12,206 nucleotides of DNA from an uncultured Pseudorhodobacter sp. (GTDB lineage: Bacteria > Pseudomonadota > Alphaproteobacteria > Rhodobacterales > Rhodobacteraceae). A program made the position numbers and the translations under genes. Below the pieces are notes generated by a model. The model was not told where the DNA came from. It did not search any database and worked only from the letters and a program-made list of their open reading frames with translations. Where the stretch lies: the NCBI GenBank assembly GCA_937910975.1, contig CALEMZ010000325.1, positions 1 to 12,206 on the forward strand. The letters are read 5' to 3'. This document shows positions 1 to 6,224 of the stretch, piece after piece. Every line of letters starts with the position of its first letter. Within the stretch, counting starts at the first letter, position 1.

Positions 1-1162
1 GCTCGATTCGAGCCAACTCCAAAGCCCCCACCTCCTGCATAATCGCAAGACGGTGTCGCTCTCGGGTCAATATGCCCGCCCCTACCGTTCTCAAAGAGAG
101 TTCTTGGCTAATCCTGTTGATGAGATCTGAGACGCCCTGCCCGGTTCGCCCTGACACCATGAGTCTAATTTCAGCCGATGGCAGATCACCTATGGCGTCC
201 GCCTTGCCCAGCACCACCAAGTCTCCCTCGCACCACTCCACACCAGCAATGTCACCAGATCCATCCAGCAGAAAAACCCGCACATCCGCCGCGCGGGCGC
301 GCTCAATGGCCAAGTTAACGCCCAGAGCCTCAACCCGGTCATCCGTATCGCGCAATCCTGCGGTATCCAGAAATGTCACGGCGATGCCGTTGAGGTCCAT
401 CCTTACCTCGATAACATCACGCGTCGTCCCTGCGATCTCTGATGTAATTGCCGCCTGACGACCCGCTAACGCATTGAGAAGAGTAGACTTTCCGGCATTC
501 GGCTTGCCAATGATAGCAACCTCAAACCCTTCCCGAATTCGCTCCGAGACCTTCGCGCCTTCCACCTCCACTCTCAACGCAGCCAACAGTCCGTCGAGCA
601 ATTCCCGCACCTCAGGCGTAACATCCACGGGCACGTCTTCATCGGCAAAATCAATCGTTGCCTCAAGAAGCGCAGCTGCCCGGATGATATCGCGGCGCCA
701 AAGCTCGACTTTCCGACCAATAGCCCCTGACAGAACCCGCAGCGATTGCACCCGCTGCGCCTCCGTCTCTGCATCGATCAGATCAGCAAGCCCCTCAACC
801 TGGGTCAGATCAAGGCACCCGTTTTCTAAGGCCCGTCGGGTAAACTCCCCCGCCTCCGCGGGCCGCAGCCCCGGGATCTCTGACAAAGCCGAGAGAACCG
901 CCAGAACGACCGCACGGCTGCCATGCAGATGCAGTTCCACCACATCCTCACCGGTAAAGCTCGCGCCCCTGTCAAAGGCCAGGATCAGCGCCTCATCCAG
1001 CAAGACCCCGTTCCAAAACAATTTGCGCAAACCCGCCTGCCGCGCAGGAGGAAGCCGGGCCATCATCCCCGCCGCCTCATGCGCCTTGGGCCCCGATATC
1101 CTGACGATAGAAAGGCCGGCCTTACCTCTCGCCGAAGCAAGGGCAAAAATCGTGTCCAACAT
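1..1162 (-). CDS. mnmE: tRNA uridine-5-carboxymethylaminomethyl(34) synthesis GTPase MnmE (partial, C-terminus off the left edge)
   Basis: With MnmG this GTPase makes the cmnm5 modification of wobble U34 in certain tRNAs (family knowledge). The frame is open from an ATG at 1162 to the window edge, giving 387 codons. The N-terminal folate-binding (TrmE-N) domain begins MLDTIFALASARGK and contains ELHLHGS and AGEFTRRALENG. The inserted G domain has G1 GKPNAGKS at residues 219-226, a TTRD G2 near 250 and G3 DTAG at 266-269. The G4 position reads GKAD (319-322) instead of the usual NKxD. About 45-50 residues are missing, including the C-terminal helix with the conserved cysteine motif. The gene starts 24 bp after the rho stop on the same strand, so it is probably co-transcribed with rho. 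In alphaproteobacteria mnmE is usually followed by mnmG, rsmG and parAB, expected beyond the edge. It has no competing start nearby and the identification is secure. Confidence 0.95.
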   Translation of the reverse strand, partial: MLDTIFALASARGKAGLSIVRISGPKAHEAAGMMARLPPARQAGLRKLFWNGVLLDEALILAFDRGASFTGEDVVELHLHGSRAVVLAVLSALSEIPGLRPAEAGEFTRRALENGCLDLTQVEGLADLIDAETEAQRVQSLRVLSGAIGRKVELWRRDIIRAAALLEATIDFADEDVPVDVTPEVRELLDGLLAALRVEVEGAKVSERIREGFEVAIIGKPNAGKSTLLNALAGRQAAITSEIAGTTRDVIEVRMDLNGIAVTFLDTAGLRDTDDRVEALGVNLAIERARAADVRVFLLDGSGDIAGVEWCEGDLVVLGKADAIGDLPSAEIRLMVSGRTGQGVSDLINRISQELSLRTVGAGILTRERHRLAIMQEVGALELARIE

Positions 1163-1186
1163 TGCCAATCCCCGAATTAGAGTCTG

Positions 1187-2485
1187 TTAGGTGTTCATTG
1201 AATCAAAGAAATCGGCGTTGGATTTTGTCTGCTTCAACTTCGAGATCAAGAACTCAATGGCATCCGTGGTGCCCATCGGGTTCAGAATCCGGCGCAGAAC
1301 ATAGGTTTTCTGCAGGTCATTTTTATCGACGAGCAATTCCTCTTTCCGAGTGCCAGATTTCAGAATGTCCATCGCCGGGAAGACCCGTTTATCCGCAACT
1401 TTCCGATCCAGTACAATCTCAGAGTTACCGGTGCCTTTGAATTCTTCAAAGATCACCTCATCCATCCGGCTGCCCGTATCAATCAACGCCGTGGCGATGA
1501 TGGTCAACGACCCGCCTTCTTCGATATTCCGCGCCGCACCAAAGAAGCGCTTTGGGCGCTGCAGTGCGTTCGCGTCCACGCCGCCGGTCAACACCTTGCC
1601 CGAAGACGGCACTACCGTGTTGAACGCCCTACCAAGACGGGTGATGGAATCCAGCAAGATCACGACATCACGCTTATGCTCAACCAGCCGCTTTGCCTTC
1701 TCAATCACCATTTCCGCCACAGCAACGTGCCGGGTTGCCGGCTCATCAAAGGTCGAGGAAACAACTTCACCCTTCACACTGCGCTGCATGTCGGTAACTT
1801 CTTCTGGCCGCTCGTCAATCAGCAAAACGATCAGATAGCATTCTGGATGGTTCGTCGCGATCGAATGGGCAATGTTCTGAAGTAAAACGGTTTTACCAGT
1901 CCGCGGCGGCGCCACGATCAAGCCACGCTGCCCCTTACCAATCGGGGAAATAAGATCAATAATCCGGGCAGAGCGATCTCTAAGCGTCGGGTCTTCAACC
2001 TCCATCTTCAGTCGTTCATCCGGATAGAGCGGCGTCAGGTTGTCAAAATGAACCTTGTGACGCGCCTTTTCCGGATCATCAAAGTTGATCCGCGTCACCT
2101 TCGTCATGCTGAAATAGCGTTCAGCTTCCCGCGGTGCCGCGATAACACCTTCAATGGTGTCCCCAGTCCGCAGCGAAAACTGTCGAATCATGTCAGGCGA
2201 AACGTAAATATCGTCCGGGCCGGGCAAATAGTTTGCCGAGGGCGAGCGCAAGAAGCCAAAGCCATCTTGCACCACTTCCAAAACTCCGTCACCGCCGATT
2301 TCCCAGCCTTCTTCAGCATGCTCCTTAAGGATAGAAAACATCATTTCGCCCTTCCTCATGGAAGGCGCGTTCTCAATTTCCCATTCTTCTGCCATCGCCA
2401 ACAGATCAGCAGGCGTTTTCGCCTTCAAATCAGCAAGGTTAAGACGATCAATCGTATTTTCTGCGGTGTAGGTTTCGTCGGTCAT
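1187..2485 (-). CDS. rho: Transcription termination factor Rho
   Basis: Rho is a hexameric RNA-dependent ATPase helicase that ends transcription at Rho-dependent sites. The 432-aa protein is full length for the family. The N-terminal RNA-binding half carries the RNP1-like segment DGFGFLR (residues 74-80) and the YLPGPDDIYVS block of the primary RNA site. The ATPase core has Walker A APPRTGKT (192-199), the LLIDERPEEV block with its catalytic Glu (221-230), Walker B VVILLD (274-279), the Q-loop LTGGVDA (299-305) and the R-loop region GTGNSEIVLDRK (351-362). The ATG at 2485 is preceded by GAGGA about 11 nt upstream. It lies 131 bp downstream of hemJ, and that gap holds a consensus -35 hexamer, so it probably has its own promoter as well as read-through from hemJ. 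The long leader would fit the autogenous attenuation known for rho in other bacteria, which is inference here. Confidence 0.98.
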   Translation of the reverse strand: MTDETYTAENTIDRLNLADLKAKTPADLLAMAEEWEIENAPSMRKGEMMFSILKEHAEEGWEIGGDGVLEVVQDGFGFLRSPSANYLPGPDDIYVSPDMIRQFSLRTGDTIEGVIAAPREAERYFSMTKVTRINFDDPEKARHKVHFDNLTPLYPDERLKMEVEDPTLRDRSARIIDLISPIGKGQRGLIVAPPRTGKTVLLQNIAHSIATNHPECYLIVLLIDERPEEVTDMQRSVKGEVVSSTFDEPATRHVAVAEMVIEKAKRLVEHKRDVVILLDSITRLGRAFNTVVPSSGKVLTGGVDANALQRPKRFFGAARNIEEGGSLTIIATALIDTGSRMDEVIFEEFKGTGNSEIVLDRKVADKRVFPAMDILKSGTRKEELLVDKNDLQKTYVLRRILNPMGTTDAIEFLISKLKQTKSNADFFDSMNT

Positions 2486-2579
2486 AATAATATTTATCCT
2501 CAGCGCATCCCCTATTAGGGCAATGGCATCGTCTCAGAAGGGGGAATCGCTTTACGGACCGGACGGCCCAGCTAGCACG

Positions 2580-2608
2580 CAGCTAAGCAAGACCAAACAA
2601 AATGTCAA
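2580..2608 (-). promoter_or_regulatory. Candidate rho promoter and start of a leader of about 90 nt
   Basis: On the minus strand, just after the hemJ stop, there is a perfect TTGACA (2608 to 2603). A 17-nt spacer leads to TAGCTG (2585 to 2580), a poor -10 that matches TATAAT only at its first two bases. Transcription from here would give a leader of roughly 85-90 nt before rho. The leader contains the near-palindrome CCCTATTAGGG (2510-2520). The -35 is convincing and the -10 is weak, so this is a modest prediction. Confidence 0.4.
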
Positions 2609-2616
2609 GAAAGGCC

Positions 2617-3066
2617 TTAAAACTTAAGAATGACTGACAAAACAATCACCACCATCAGCAGGGTCGGCACCTCATTCATCATCCGATAGCGACGCCCAGT
2701 CAAACTGTTCTGCCCCGCCGCAAATTCCTTTCGCCGCGCACCCAGCCACATATGAAACCATGTCATCCCCAATACCGAGACTAATTTTGTCCAAGGCCAG
2801 ATCATCGACCAATCGACTATTCCTGGGGTCATTACCAACATTATGCCAGCAACCCACGTCACAACCATCGCCGGGTTCATAATCACCCGCAACAGCTTCA
2901 TCTCCATGGTCTTAAACAGCCTGTCCGCAGGCTCACCAACGCTGACCCGCTCTGCATGGTAAACAAACAGCCGCGGTAGGTAAAACAAACCTGCCATCCA
3001 TGAAATCACAGACATCACATGCAAGGCTTTAACCCAAAGATATATATCTGCCAGAAACAAGGTCAT
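2617..3066 (-). CDS. hemJ: Protoporphyrinogen IX oxidase HemJ
   Basis: HemJ is the small membrane enzyme that oxidises protoporphyrinogen IX to protoporphyrin IX, the penultimate step of haem synthesis, in many alphaproteobacteria and cyanobacteria that lack HemG and HemY. The 149-aa protein is the usual length. It has four hydrophobic segments (about residues 9-34, 63-84, 90-108 and 129-147). Signature blocks are WVKALHVMSVISWMAGL (11-27, with the conserved His16), FYLPRLFVYH, MNPAMVVTW, WFHMWLGARRKEF and YRMMNEVPTLLMVVIVLSV near the C-terminus. The ATG at 3066 has a weak purine-rich AAAGAAGAG upstream. It is the first gene to the left of the proposed origin and is read away from it, 131 bp before rho. 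In Caulobacter and Rickettsia hemE sits at the comparable place, so the haem-pathway context agrees although the gene differs. Confidence 0.93.
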   Translation of the reverse strand: MTLFLADIYLWVKALHVMSVISWMAGLFYLPRLFVYHAERVSVGEPADRLFKTMEMKLLRVIMNPAMVVTWVAGIMLVMTPGIVDWSMIWPWTKLVSVLGMTWFHMWLGARRKEFAAGQNSLTGRRYRMMNEVPTLLMVVIVLSVILKF

Positions 3067-3093
3067 GTGCGCTCTTCTTTGTTCTTACTACTC

Positions 3094-3145
3094 TTAAATA
3101 TAAGATATATAAAAGAGATGTAGTAGTAGATGGGGCTATGGATAA
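3094..3145 (-). other. Basal unwinding module: DnaA box, GC spacer, DnaA-trios, AT-rich tract
   Basis: Read on the minus strand, the order is TTATCCATA (3145-3137), a 7-nt GC-rich spacer GCCCCAT, CTACTACTA (3129-3121), nine intermediate bases, then an AT-rich tract (3114-3094). Tandem 3'-GAT-5' triplets between a DnaA box and an AT-rich duplex-unwinding element are the DnaA-trio arrangement described for Bacillus subtilis. There the corresponding bases read CTACTATTACTTCTACTA. Three perfect triplets are visible here. Opening would start on the hemJ side of the gap. Confidence 0.6.
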
Positions 3146-3171
3146 CAGAATAGCCTGAATTATCCGAAGTT

Positions 3172-3199
3172 TCATCCACAGAGCGATCATTGTGGATGA
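3172..3199. repeat. Inverted pair of DnaA-box-like TCATCCACA
   Basis: TCATCCACA at 3172-3180 and its exact reverse complement at 3191-3199 are separated by the 10 bp GAGCGATCAT. Each copy differs from the strong box TTATCCACA only at the second base. Two divergent boxes this close would allow cooperative DnaA binding, and a consensus box follows at 3203-3211. Confidence 0.65.
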
Positions 3200-3435
3200 T
3201 TTTGTGGAAAACCGGAAGAACAAGAGTTTTACACTTATAAATCAACGCACTAAAAACATGTGCTCCGAAAGATTTCATCAACAGCCCCTGCCATTCGGAA
3301 ATAATCCCGGCTTCATCTTGCTGCCTTTCCACATGTGGGTATCTGCCCCCAAAGCTTGACAAAAACAGGCAGTTACCCCCACCAATTGCGAAAGGGCGGG
3401 TTCTCCCCAATTCTGACCGCCGGAACATATCAAGA

Positions 3436-3444
3436 TTTTCCACA
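3436..3444 (+). promoter_or_regulatory. DnaA box just upstream of maf
   Basis: TTTTCCACA matches the DnaA consensus TTWTNCACA exactly. It ends 16 bp before the maf ATG, so bound DnaA could both mark the right edge of the proposed origin and affect expression of the maf-aroE-coaE-dnaQ operon. The regulatory effect is inference. Confidence 0.55.
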
Positions 3445-3460
3445 GGGTCACACACAGCCT

Positions 3461-4063
3461 ATGTCACAGCCGCGCTTCGTTCTTGCCTCGTCTTCTGAAA
3501 CACGGCTGCGTCTTTTGCGCGCCGCCGGGCTTGAGGTCACATGCCAGGCCGCCCGCATAGATGAGGCCGCCATTCGTGCAGGGCTGGAGGCCGAAGACGC
3601 CAGCCCCCAAGACATCGCAGACCTTCTGGCAGAGATGAAGGCGTGGAAAATCGCAGAAAAGGACCCAGAAGCCATTGTGCTAGGCTGTGATCAGGTCCTA
3701 GAATTTAATGGAAAAACATGGGGAAAACCCGAAACGCGAGCAGAGGCTCTTGCGCAGCTTTGCATGCTTCGCGGGCAAAAACATCTGCTATTGTCTGCAC
3801 TTGTTCTTTATCACGAAGGCAAGCCCATCTGGCGCCATGTCGGCAGAGCCCGCCTGACAATGCATGAATTTTCAGACGCTTGGCTAACAAGCTATGTTGA
3901 TCGAAACTGGGGCAGTATCCGCCATTCCGCCGGCGGATATTTGCTGGAGGAAGAGGGCGTACGCCTGTTTTCCGCAGTGGAAGGTGATTACTTTACCATA
4001 CTCGGGCTTCCCCTGTTGCCGCTGTTGGGCTATCTCAGAACAAGGGGATTCATTGAAACATGA
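3461..4063 (+). CDS. maf: Maf family nucleoside triphosphate pyrophosphatase
   Basis: Maf proteins hydrolyse non-canonical or modified nucleoside triphosphates to monophosphates plus pyrophosphate and were first linked to septum inhibition. The 200-aa product shows the family layout: N-terminal LASSSETRLRLL (residues 8-19, the usual LASxSPRR loop), MKAWKIA (59-65), GCDQVL (75-80) with the presumed catalytic Asp77, then GKPETRAEAL and LRGQKHLLLSALVL, and a C-terminal IRHSAGGYLLEEEG. I chose the ATG at 3461 because homologous sequence begins there. An in-frame ATG 126 bp upstream would only add low-complexity residues read from the origin gap. No clear Shine-Dalgarno precedes 3461. The stop overlaps the aroE start (ATGA), so this is the first gene of a coupled operon. 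The substrate class (dTTP/UTP-like or m7GTP-like) cannot be told by eye. Confidence 0.92.
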   Translation: MSQPRFVLASSSETRLRLLRAAGLEVTCQAARIDEAAIRAGLEAEDASPQDIADLLAEMKAWKIAEKDPEAIVLGCDQVLEFNGKTWGKPETRAEALAQLCMLRGQKHLLLSALVLYHEGKPIWRHVGRARLTMHEFSDAWLTSYVDRNWGSIRHSAGGYLLEEEGVRLFSAVEGDYFTILGLPLLPLLGYLRTRGFIET

Positions 4064-4899
4064 CGGACCATCCGCGCATTCCATTGGCAGGCGTTATCGG
4101 CTCTCCGATCGCGCATAGCCGGTCGCCGATCCTGCATAATTATTGGCTGAAGCGCTATGGGATCAAAGGCCATTACATCCCCATGGACATCGCCCAGGCG
4201 AATTTGGCCGAGGCGCTGCGCATGTTGCCAAAAATGGGCTTTGTCGGGCTGAATGTGACCATTCCCCACAAGGAAACCGTGATCGCCCTCGCCGATATTG
4301 TGACAGACCGGGCTGCGCTGATCGGCGCTGCAAACACGCTTATCTTTCGCAACGATGGCAAAATTCATGCCGATAACACAGATGGCTCCGGTTTCGTCGC
4401 CAACTTGCGCCAACACGCGCCCGATTGGCAACCAAAGGCCGGGCCGGCCATGGTATTTGGCGCAGGCGGGGCCGCGCGGGCCGTCATCGCGGCCCTGATT
4501 GAGGTCGGCGCGCCTGAGGTCCGTATCGCCAACCGCACCCGCGCCCGCGCTGAAGCGCTGCGCGCCGATTTTGGTGCGAGGGTTACGGTCGTGGATTGGG
4601 TGCAGGCGGCGCATGCCTTGAATGATGTCGCGACAGTGGTGAACACAACCGCCCTTGGCATGGTCGGCAAGCCCGCGTTCAACGTGGCCCTGGATGGCCT
4701 GAACCCGGCCGCTTTGGTCAACGATCTGGTTTACACCCCCATTCAAACCGAATTCCTGACGAAAGCCGCCGAAATTGGCTGCCAGACGGTGGATGGTTTG
4801 GGGATGCTTTTGCACCAAGCTGCCCCGGGTTTTGAGCGCTGGTTTGGACAGCGCCCTGAGGTGGATGAGGAAACCCGCGACAGGGTTATGGGCCTATGA
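4060..4899 (+). CDS. aroE: Shikimate dehydrogenase (NADP+)
   Basis: AroE reduces 3-dehydroshikimate to shikimate with NADPH in the pathway to chorismate and aromatic amino acids. The 279-aa length is typical. The shikimate-binding serines are in GSPIAHSRSP (residues 14-23, Ser20 and Ser22). NVTIPHK (65-71) supplies the catalytic Lys71 and NTDG (106-109) the partner Asp108. The Rossmann loop is GAGGAAR (134-140), with the NADP-phosphate-binding NRT (158-160) following it. The C-terminal VDGLGMLLHQAAPGFERWFG is the conserved closing block. The start overlaps the maf stop and the stop overlaps the coaE start, each as ATGA, which indicates translational coupling inside the operon. All catalytic residues are present, so it should be the active biosynthetic enzyme and not a YdiB- or quinate-type relative. 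Confidence 0.97.
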   Translation: MTDHPRIPLAGVIGSPIAHSRSPILHNYWLKRYGIKGHYIPMDIAQANLAEALRMLPKMGFVGLNVTIPHKETVIALADIVTDRAALIGAANTLIFRNDGKIHADNTDGSGFVANLRQHAPDWQPKAGPAMVFGAGGAARAVIAALIEVGAPEVRIANRTRARAEALRADFGARVTVVDWVQAAHALNDVATVVNTTALGMVGKPAFNVALDGLNPAALVNDLVYTPIQTEFLTKAAEIGCQTVDGLGMLLHQAAPGFERWFGQRPEVDEETRDRVMGL

Positions 4900-5489
4900 A
4901 GGCGTTTCGGCTTGGGCTTACCGGTTCCATTGGTATGGGAAAATCCACCACCGCCGGTTTTTTCACTGAGGTTGGCGTGTCGGTTTGGGATGCTGATGCG
5001 GCTGTGCACCGGCTTTACGCCAAGGGCGGTGCGGCGGTAGGCCCAATGGCGCAGCTTTGGCCAGAGGCAATAGCACAGGGCGCCGTGGACCGAGCCGCGC
5101 TCAAAGCTATTATTGCCGCAGATGTCAGCGCCCTGGGCCAGATTGAACAGATCGTCCACCCGCTTGTTGCCACAGACCGCGCCGCCTTTCTGCACGCGGC
5201 CAACAGCGATATCGTGGTGCTCGATATCCCGCTTTTGTTCGAAAAAGGCTCCGAGGCCGAGATGGACGCAACCCTTCTTGTCACCGCCCCCCCGGCCCTG
5301 CAGCGCGCCCGTGTCTTGGCGCGTCCGGGCATGACCGAGGCGCAGTTTCAAACGATCCTTGCCCGGCAGATGCCCGACGCTGAAAAACGCCAGCGCGCGA
5401 CCCATATCATCGAAACCCTAAGCTTAGAGGCTGCGCGCGCCTGCGTGTTTGCGCTCATCGCCTATATCCGCGAGGTACGTCATGCGTGA
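4896..5489 (+). CDS. coaE: Dephospho-CoA kinase
   Basis: CoaE phosphorylates the 3'-hydroxyl of the ribose of dephospho-CoA with ATP, the last step of coenzyme A synthesis. The 197-aa protein is full length. Visible features are the P-loop GSIGMGKST (residues 10-18), WDADAAVHRLY (31-41, with the DAD acceptor-site motif), IEQIVHPLV (83-91), the VVLDIPLLFEKG block (107-118) and the lid arginine motif RQMPDAEKRQRA (157-168). The ATG overlaps the aroE TGA by 4 nt. Its own 3' end overlaps the dnaQ start by 8 nt. The coaE-dnaQ adjacency is conserved across many alphaproteobacteria, and nothing in the sequence looks broken. Confidence 0.97.
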   Translation: MKAFRLGLTGSIGMGKSTTAGFFTEVGVSVWDADAAVHRLYAKGGAAVGPMAQLWPEAIAQGAVDRAALKAIIAADVSALGQIEQIVHPLVATDRAAFLHAANSDIVVLDIPLLFEKGSEAEMDATLLVTAPPALQRARVLARPGMTEAQFQTILARQMPDAEKRQRATHIIETLSLEAARACVFALIAYIREVRHA

Positions 5490-6177
5490 AATCGTTCTCG
5501 ATACCGAAACCACGGGGTTTGAGCCGACCGAAGGTGACCGCATTGTAGAAATTGGCGCGGTGGAGCTTTTTAACCACATGCCCACTGGCCGCACCTATCA
5601 CCAATATATCAACCCAGGCCGCTCGATGCCCAAGGCGGCGTTTGAGGTGCATGGGCTGGGCGATGATTTTCTGCGTGACAAGCCCGCGTTTCGCGAAATC
5701 GGACAGGCGTTTTTGGATTTCGTTGGTACGGATAAGATGGTTATTCACAACGCCAGCTTTGATATGAAATTCCTTAATTTTGAGCTGTCCACGATTGGCC
5801 TGCCGGTGCTGCCATTTGGACAAGCGATTGATACCTTGTTGATTGCACGCAAAAAATTTCCCGGCTCACCTGCTTCGCTCGATGCGTTGTGCCGCCGTTT
5901 TGGCGTAGACAACTCTGGCCGGGAAAAGCACGGCGCATTGTTGGACAGTGAAATTCTGGCCGAAGTGTATCTTGAGCTGATCGGCGGGCGGCAGCCTGAC
6001 TTTGGGCTTTCCAGCTTGGTGGAAAAAACCTCCAACAGCGCGAATGATCAGGCAGAATGGCGGCCCAAGCCCCGGCCTGTCCCGCTTGCTACACGCCTTA
6101 CCGAGGCGGAAGCGGCCGCCCATGCGGTTTTTGTCGAAAAGCTGGGCGCAAGTGCGACTTGGGCGAAGCGGCAATAA
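5482..6177 (+). CDS. dnaQ: DNA polymerase III epsilon subunit (3'-5' proofreading exonuclease)
   Basis: DnaQ is the proofreading exonuclease of the replicative polymerase core. The 231-aa protein has the complete DEDDh catalytic set: Asp7 and Glu9 in LDTET (Exo I), Asp94 in HNASFDMKFL (Exo II), and His150 and Asp155 in KHGALLDSEILAEVY (Exo III). After residue 180 comes a proline-rich linker (RPKPRPVP) and a C-terminal segment LTEAEAAAHAVFVEKLG that probably binds the alpha subunit, as in other family members. The ATG at 5482 is supported by GAGG at 5472-5475, 6 nt upstream. A start 33 bp earlier in frame would lie inside coaE and lacks homologous sequence. It is the last gene of the maf-aroE-coaE-dnaQ operon. 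Its place beside the candidate origin fits the Caulobacter-like order. Confidence 0.97.
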   Translation: MREIVLDTETTGFEPTEGDRIVEIGAVELFNHMPTGRTYHQYINPGRSMPKAAFEVHGLGDDFLRDKPAFREIGQAFLDFVGTDKMVIHNASFDMKFLNFELSTIGLPVLPFGQAIDTLLIARKKFPGSPASLDALCRRFGVDNSGREKHGALLDSEILAEVYLELIGGRQPDFGLSSLVEKTSNSANDQAEWRPKPRPVPLATRLTEAEAAAHAVFVEKLGASATWAKRQ

Positions 6178-6202
6178 GAAAGGCCGAGCGCAAGGCCCGG
6201 CC
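6175..6202 (-). terminator. Hairpin terminator between convergent dnaQ and secB
   Basis: GGCCG (6182-6186) pairs with CGGCC (6198-6202) around an 11-nt loop. Read on the minus strand the hairpin is followed by TTTCTTATT, so it looks like an intrinsic terminator for secB. In the plus direction only CCCTTAT follows, so it would stop dnaQ transcripts less well. The gap between the two stop codons is 47 bp and contains nothing else. Confidence 0.6.
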
Positions 6203-6224
6203 CCTTATCAAACTTAGGAAGTAA

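Larger units (their letters stand above)
3067..3460. other. oriC: Candidate chromosomal replication origin (oriC) in the hemJ-maf gap
   Basis: This 394-bp gap separates leftward hemJ-rho-mnmE from rightward maf-aroE-coaE-dnaQ and has no convincing gene. It contains two exact matches to the DnaA-box consensus TTWTNCACA: TTTTCCACA at 3203-3211 (minus) and 3436-3444 (plus). One-mismatch boxes are TTATCCATA (3137-3145, minus), TCATCCACA (3172-3180, plus), its inverted copy (3191-3199, minus) and CTTTCCACA (3325-3333, plus). Five of the sites and near-sites fall within about 80 bp. A 21-bp tract with one G/C (3094-3114) adjoins TAG triplets. AATCAACGCACTA (3240-3252) is one base from the IHF consensus. 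The gene neighbourhood matches the Caulobacter-type origin region. No cumulative skew or marker-frequency data are available here, so this remains a prediction, though several independent signals agree. Confidence 0.72.

Noticed and set aside
3160..3168. TTATCCGAA as a further DnaA box
   Set aside because: It has two mismatches in the CACA core, so it was not counted, though it lies within the cluster.
3356..3384. TTGACA at 3356-3361 as a maf promoter
   Set aside because: The -35 is perfect, but no acceptable -10 lies at 16-19 bp spacing; the downstream bases are C-rich.
3063..3455. 130-codon open frame on the minus strand across the candidate origin
   Set aside because: It has no recognisable domain, a composition dictated by the AT-rich tract, overlaps the hemJ start and contains all the DnaA boxes; it reads as a chance frame.
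3335..3460. N-terminal extension of Maf to an upstream ATG
   Set aside because: The added 42 residues are unlike any Maf start, and the family sequence begins exactly at the ATG at 3461.
4030..4818. Long minus-strand frame antisense to aroE
   Set aside because: aroE on the plus strand has every catalytic motif; the antisense frame has none and reflects the codon bias of the real gene.
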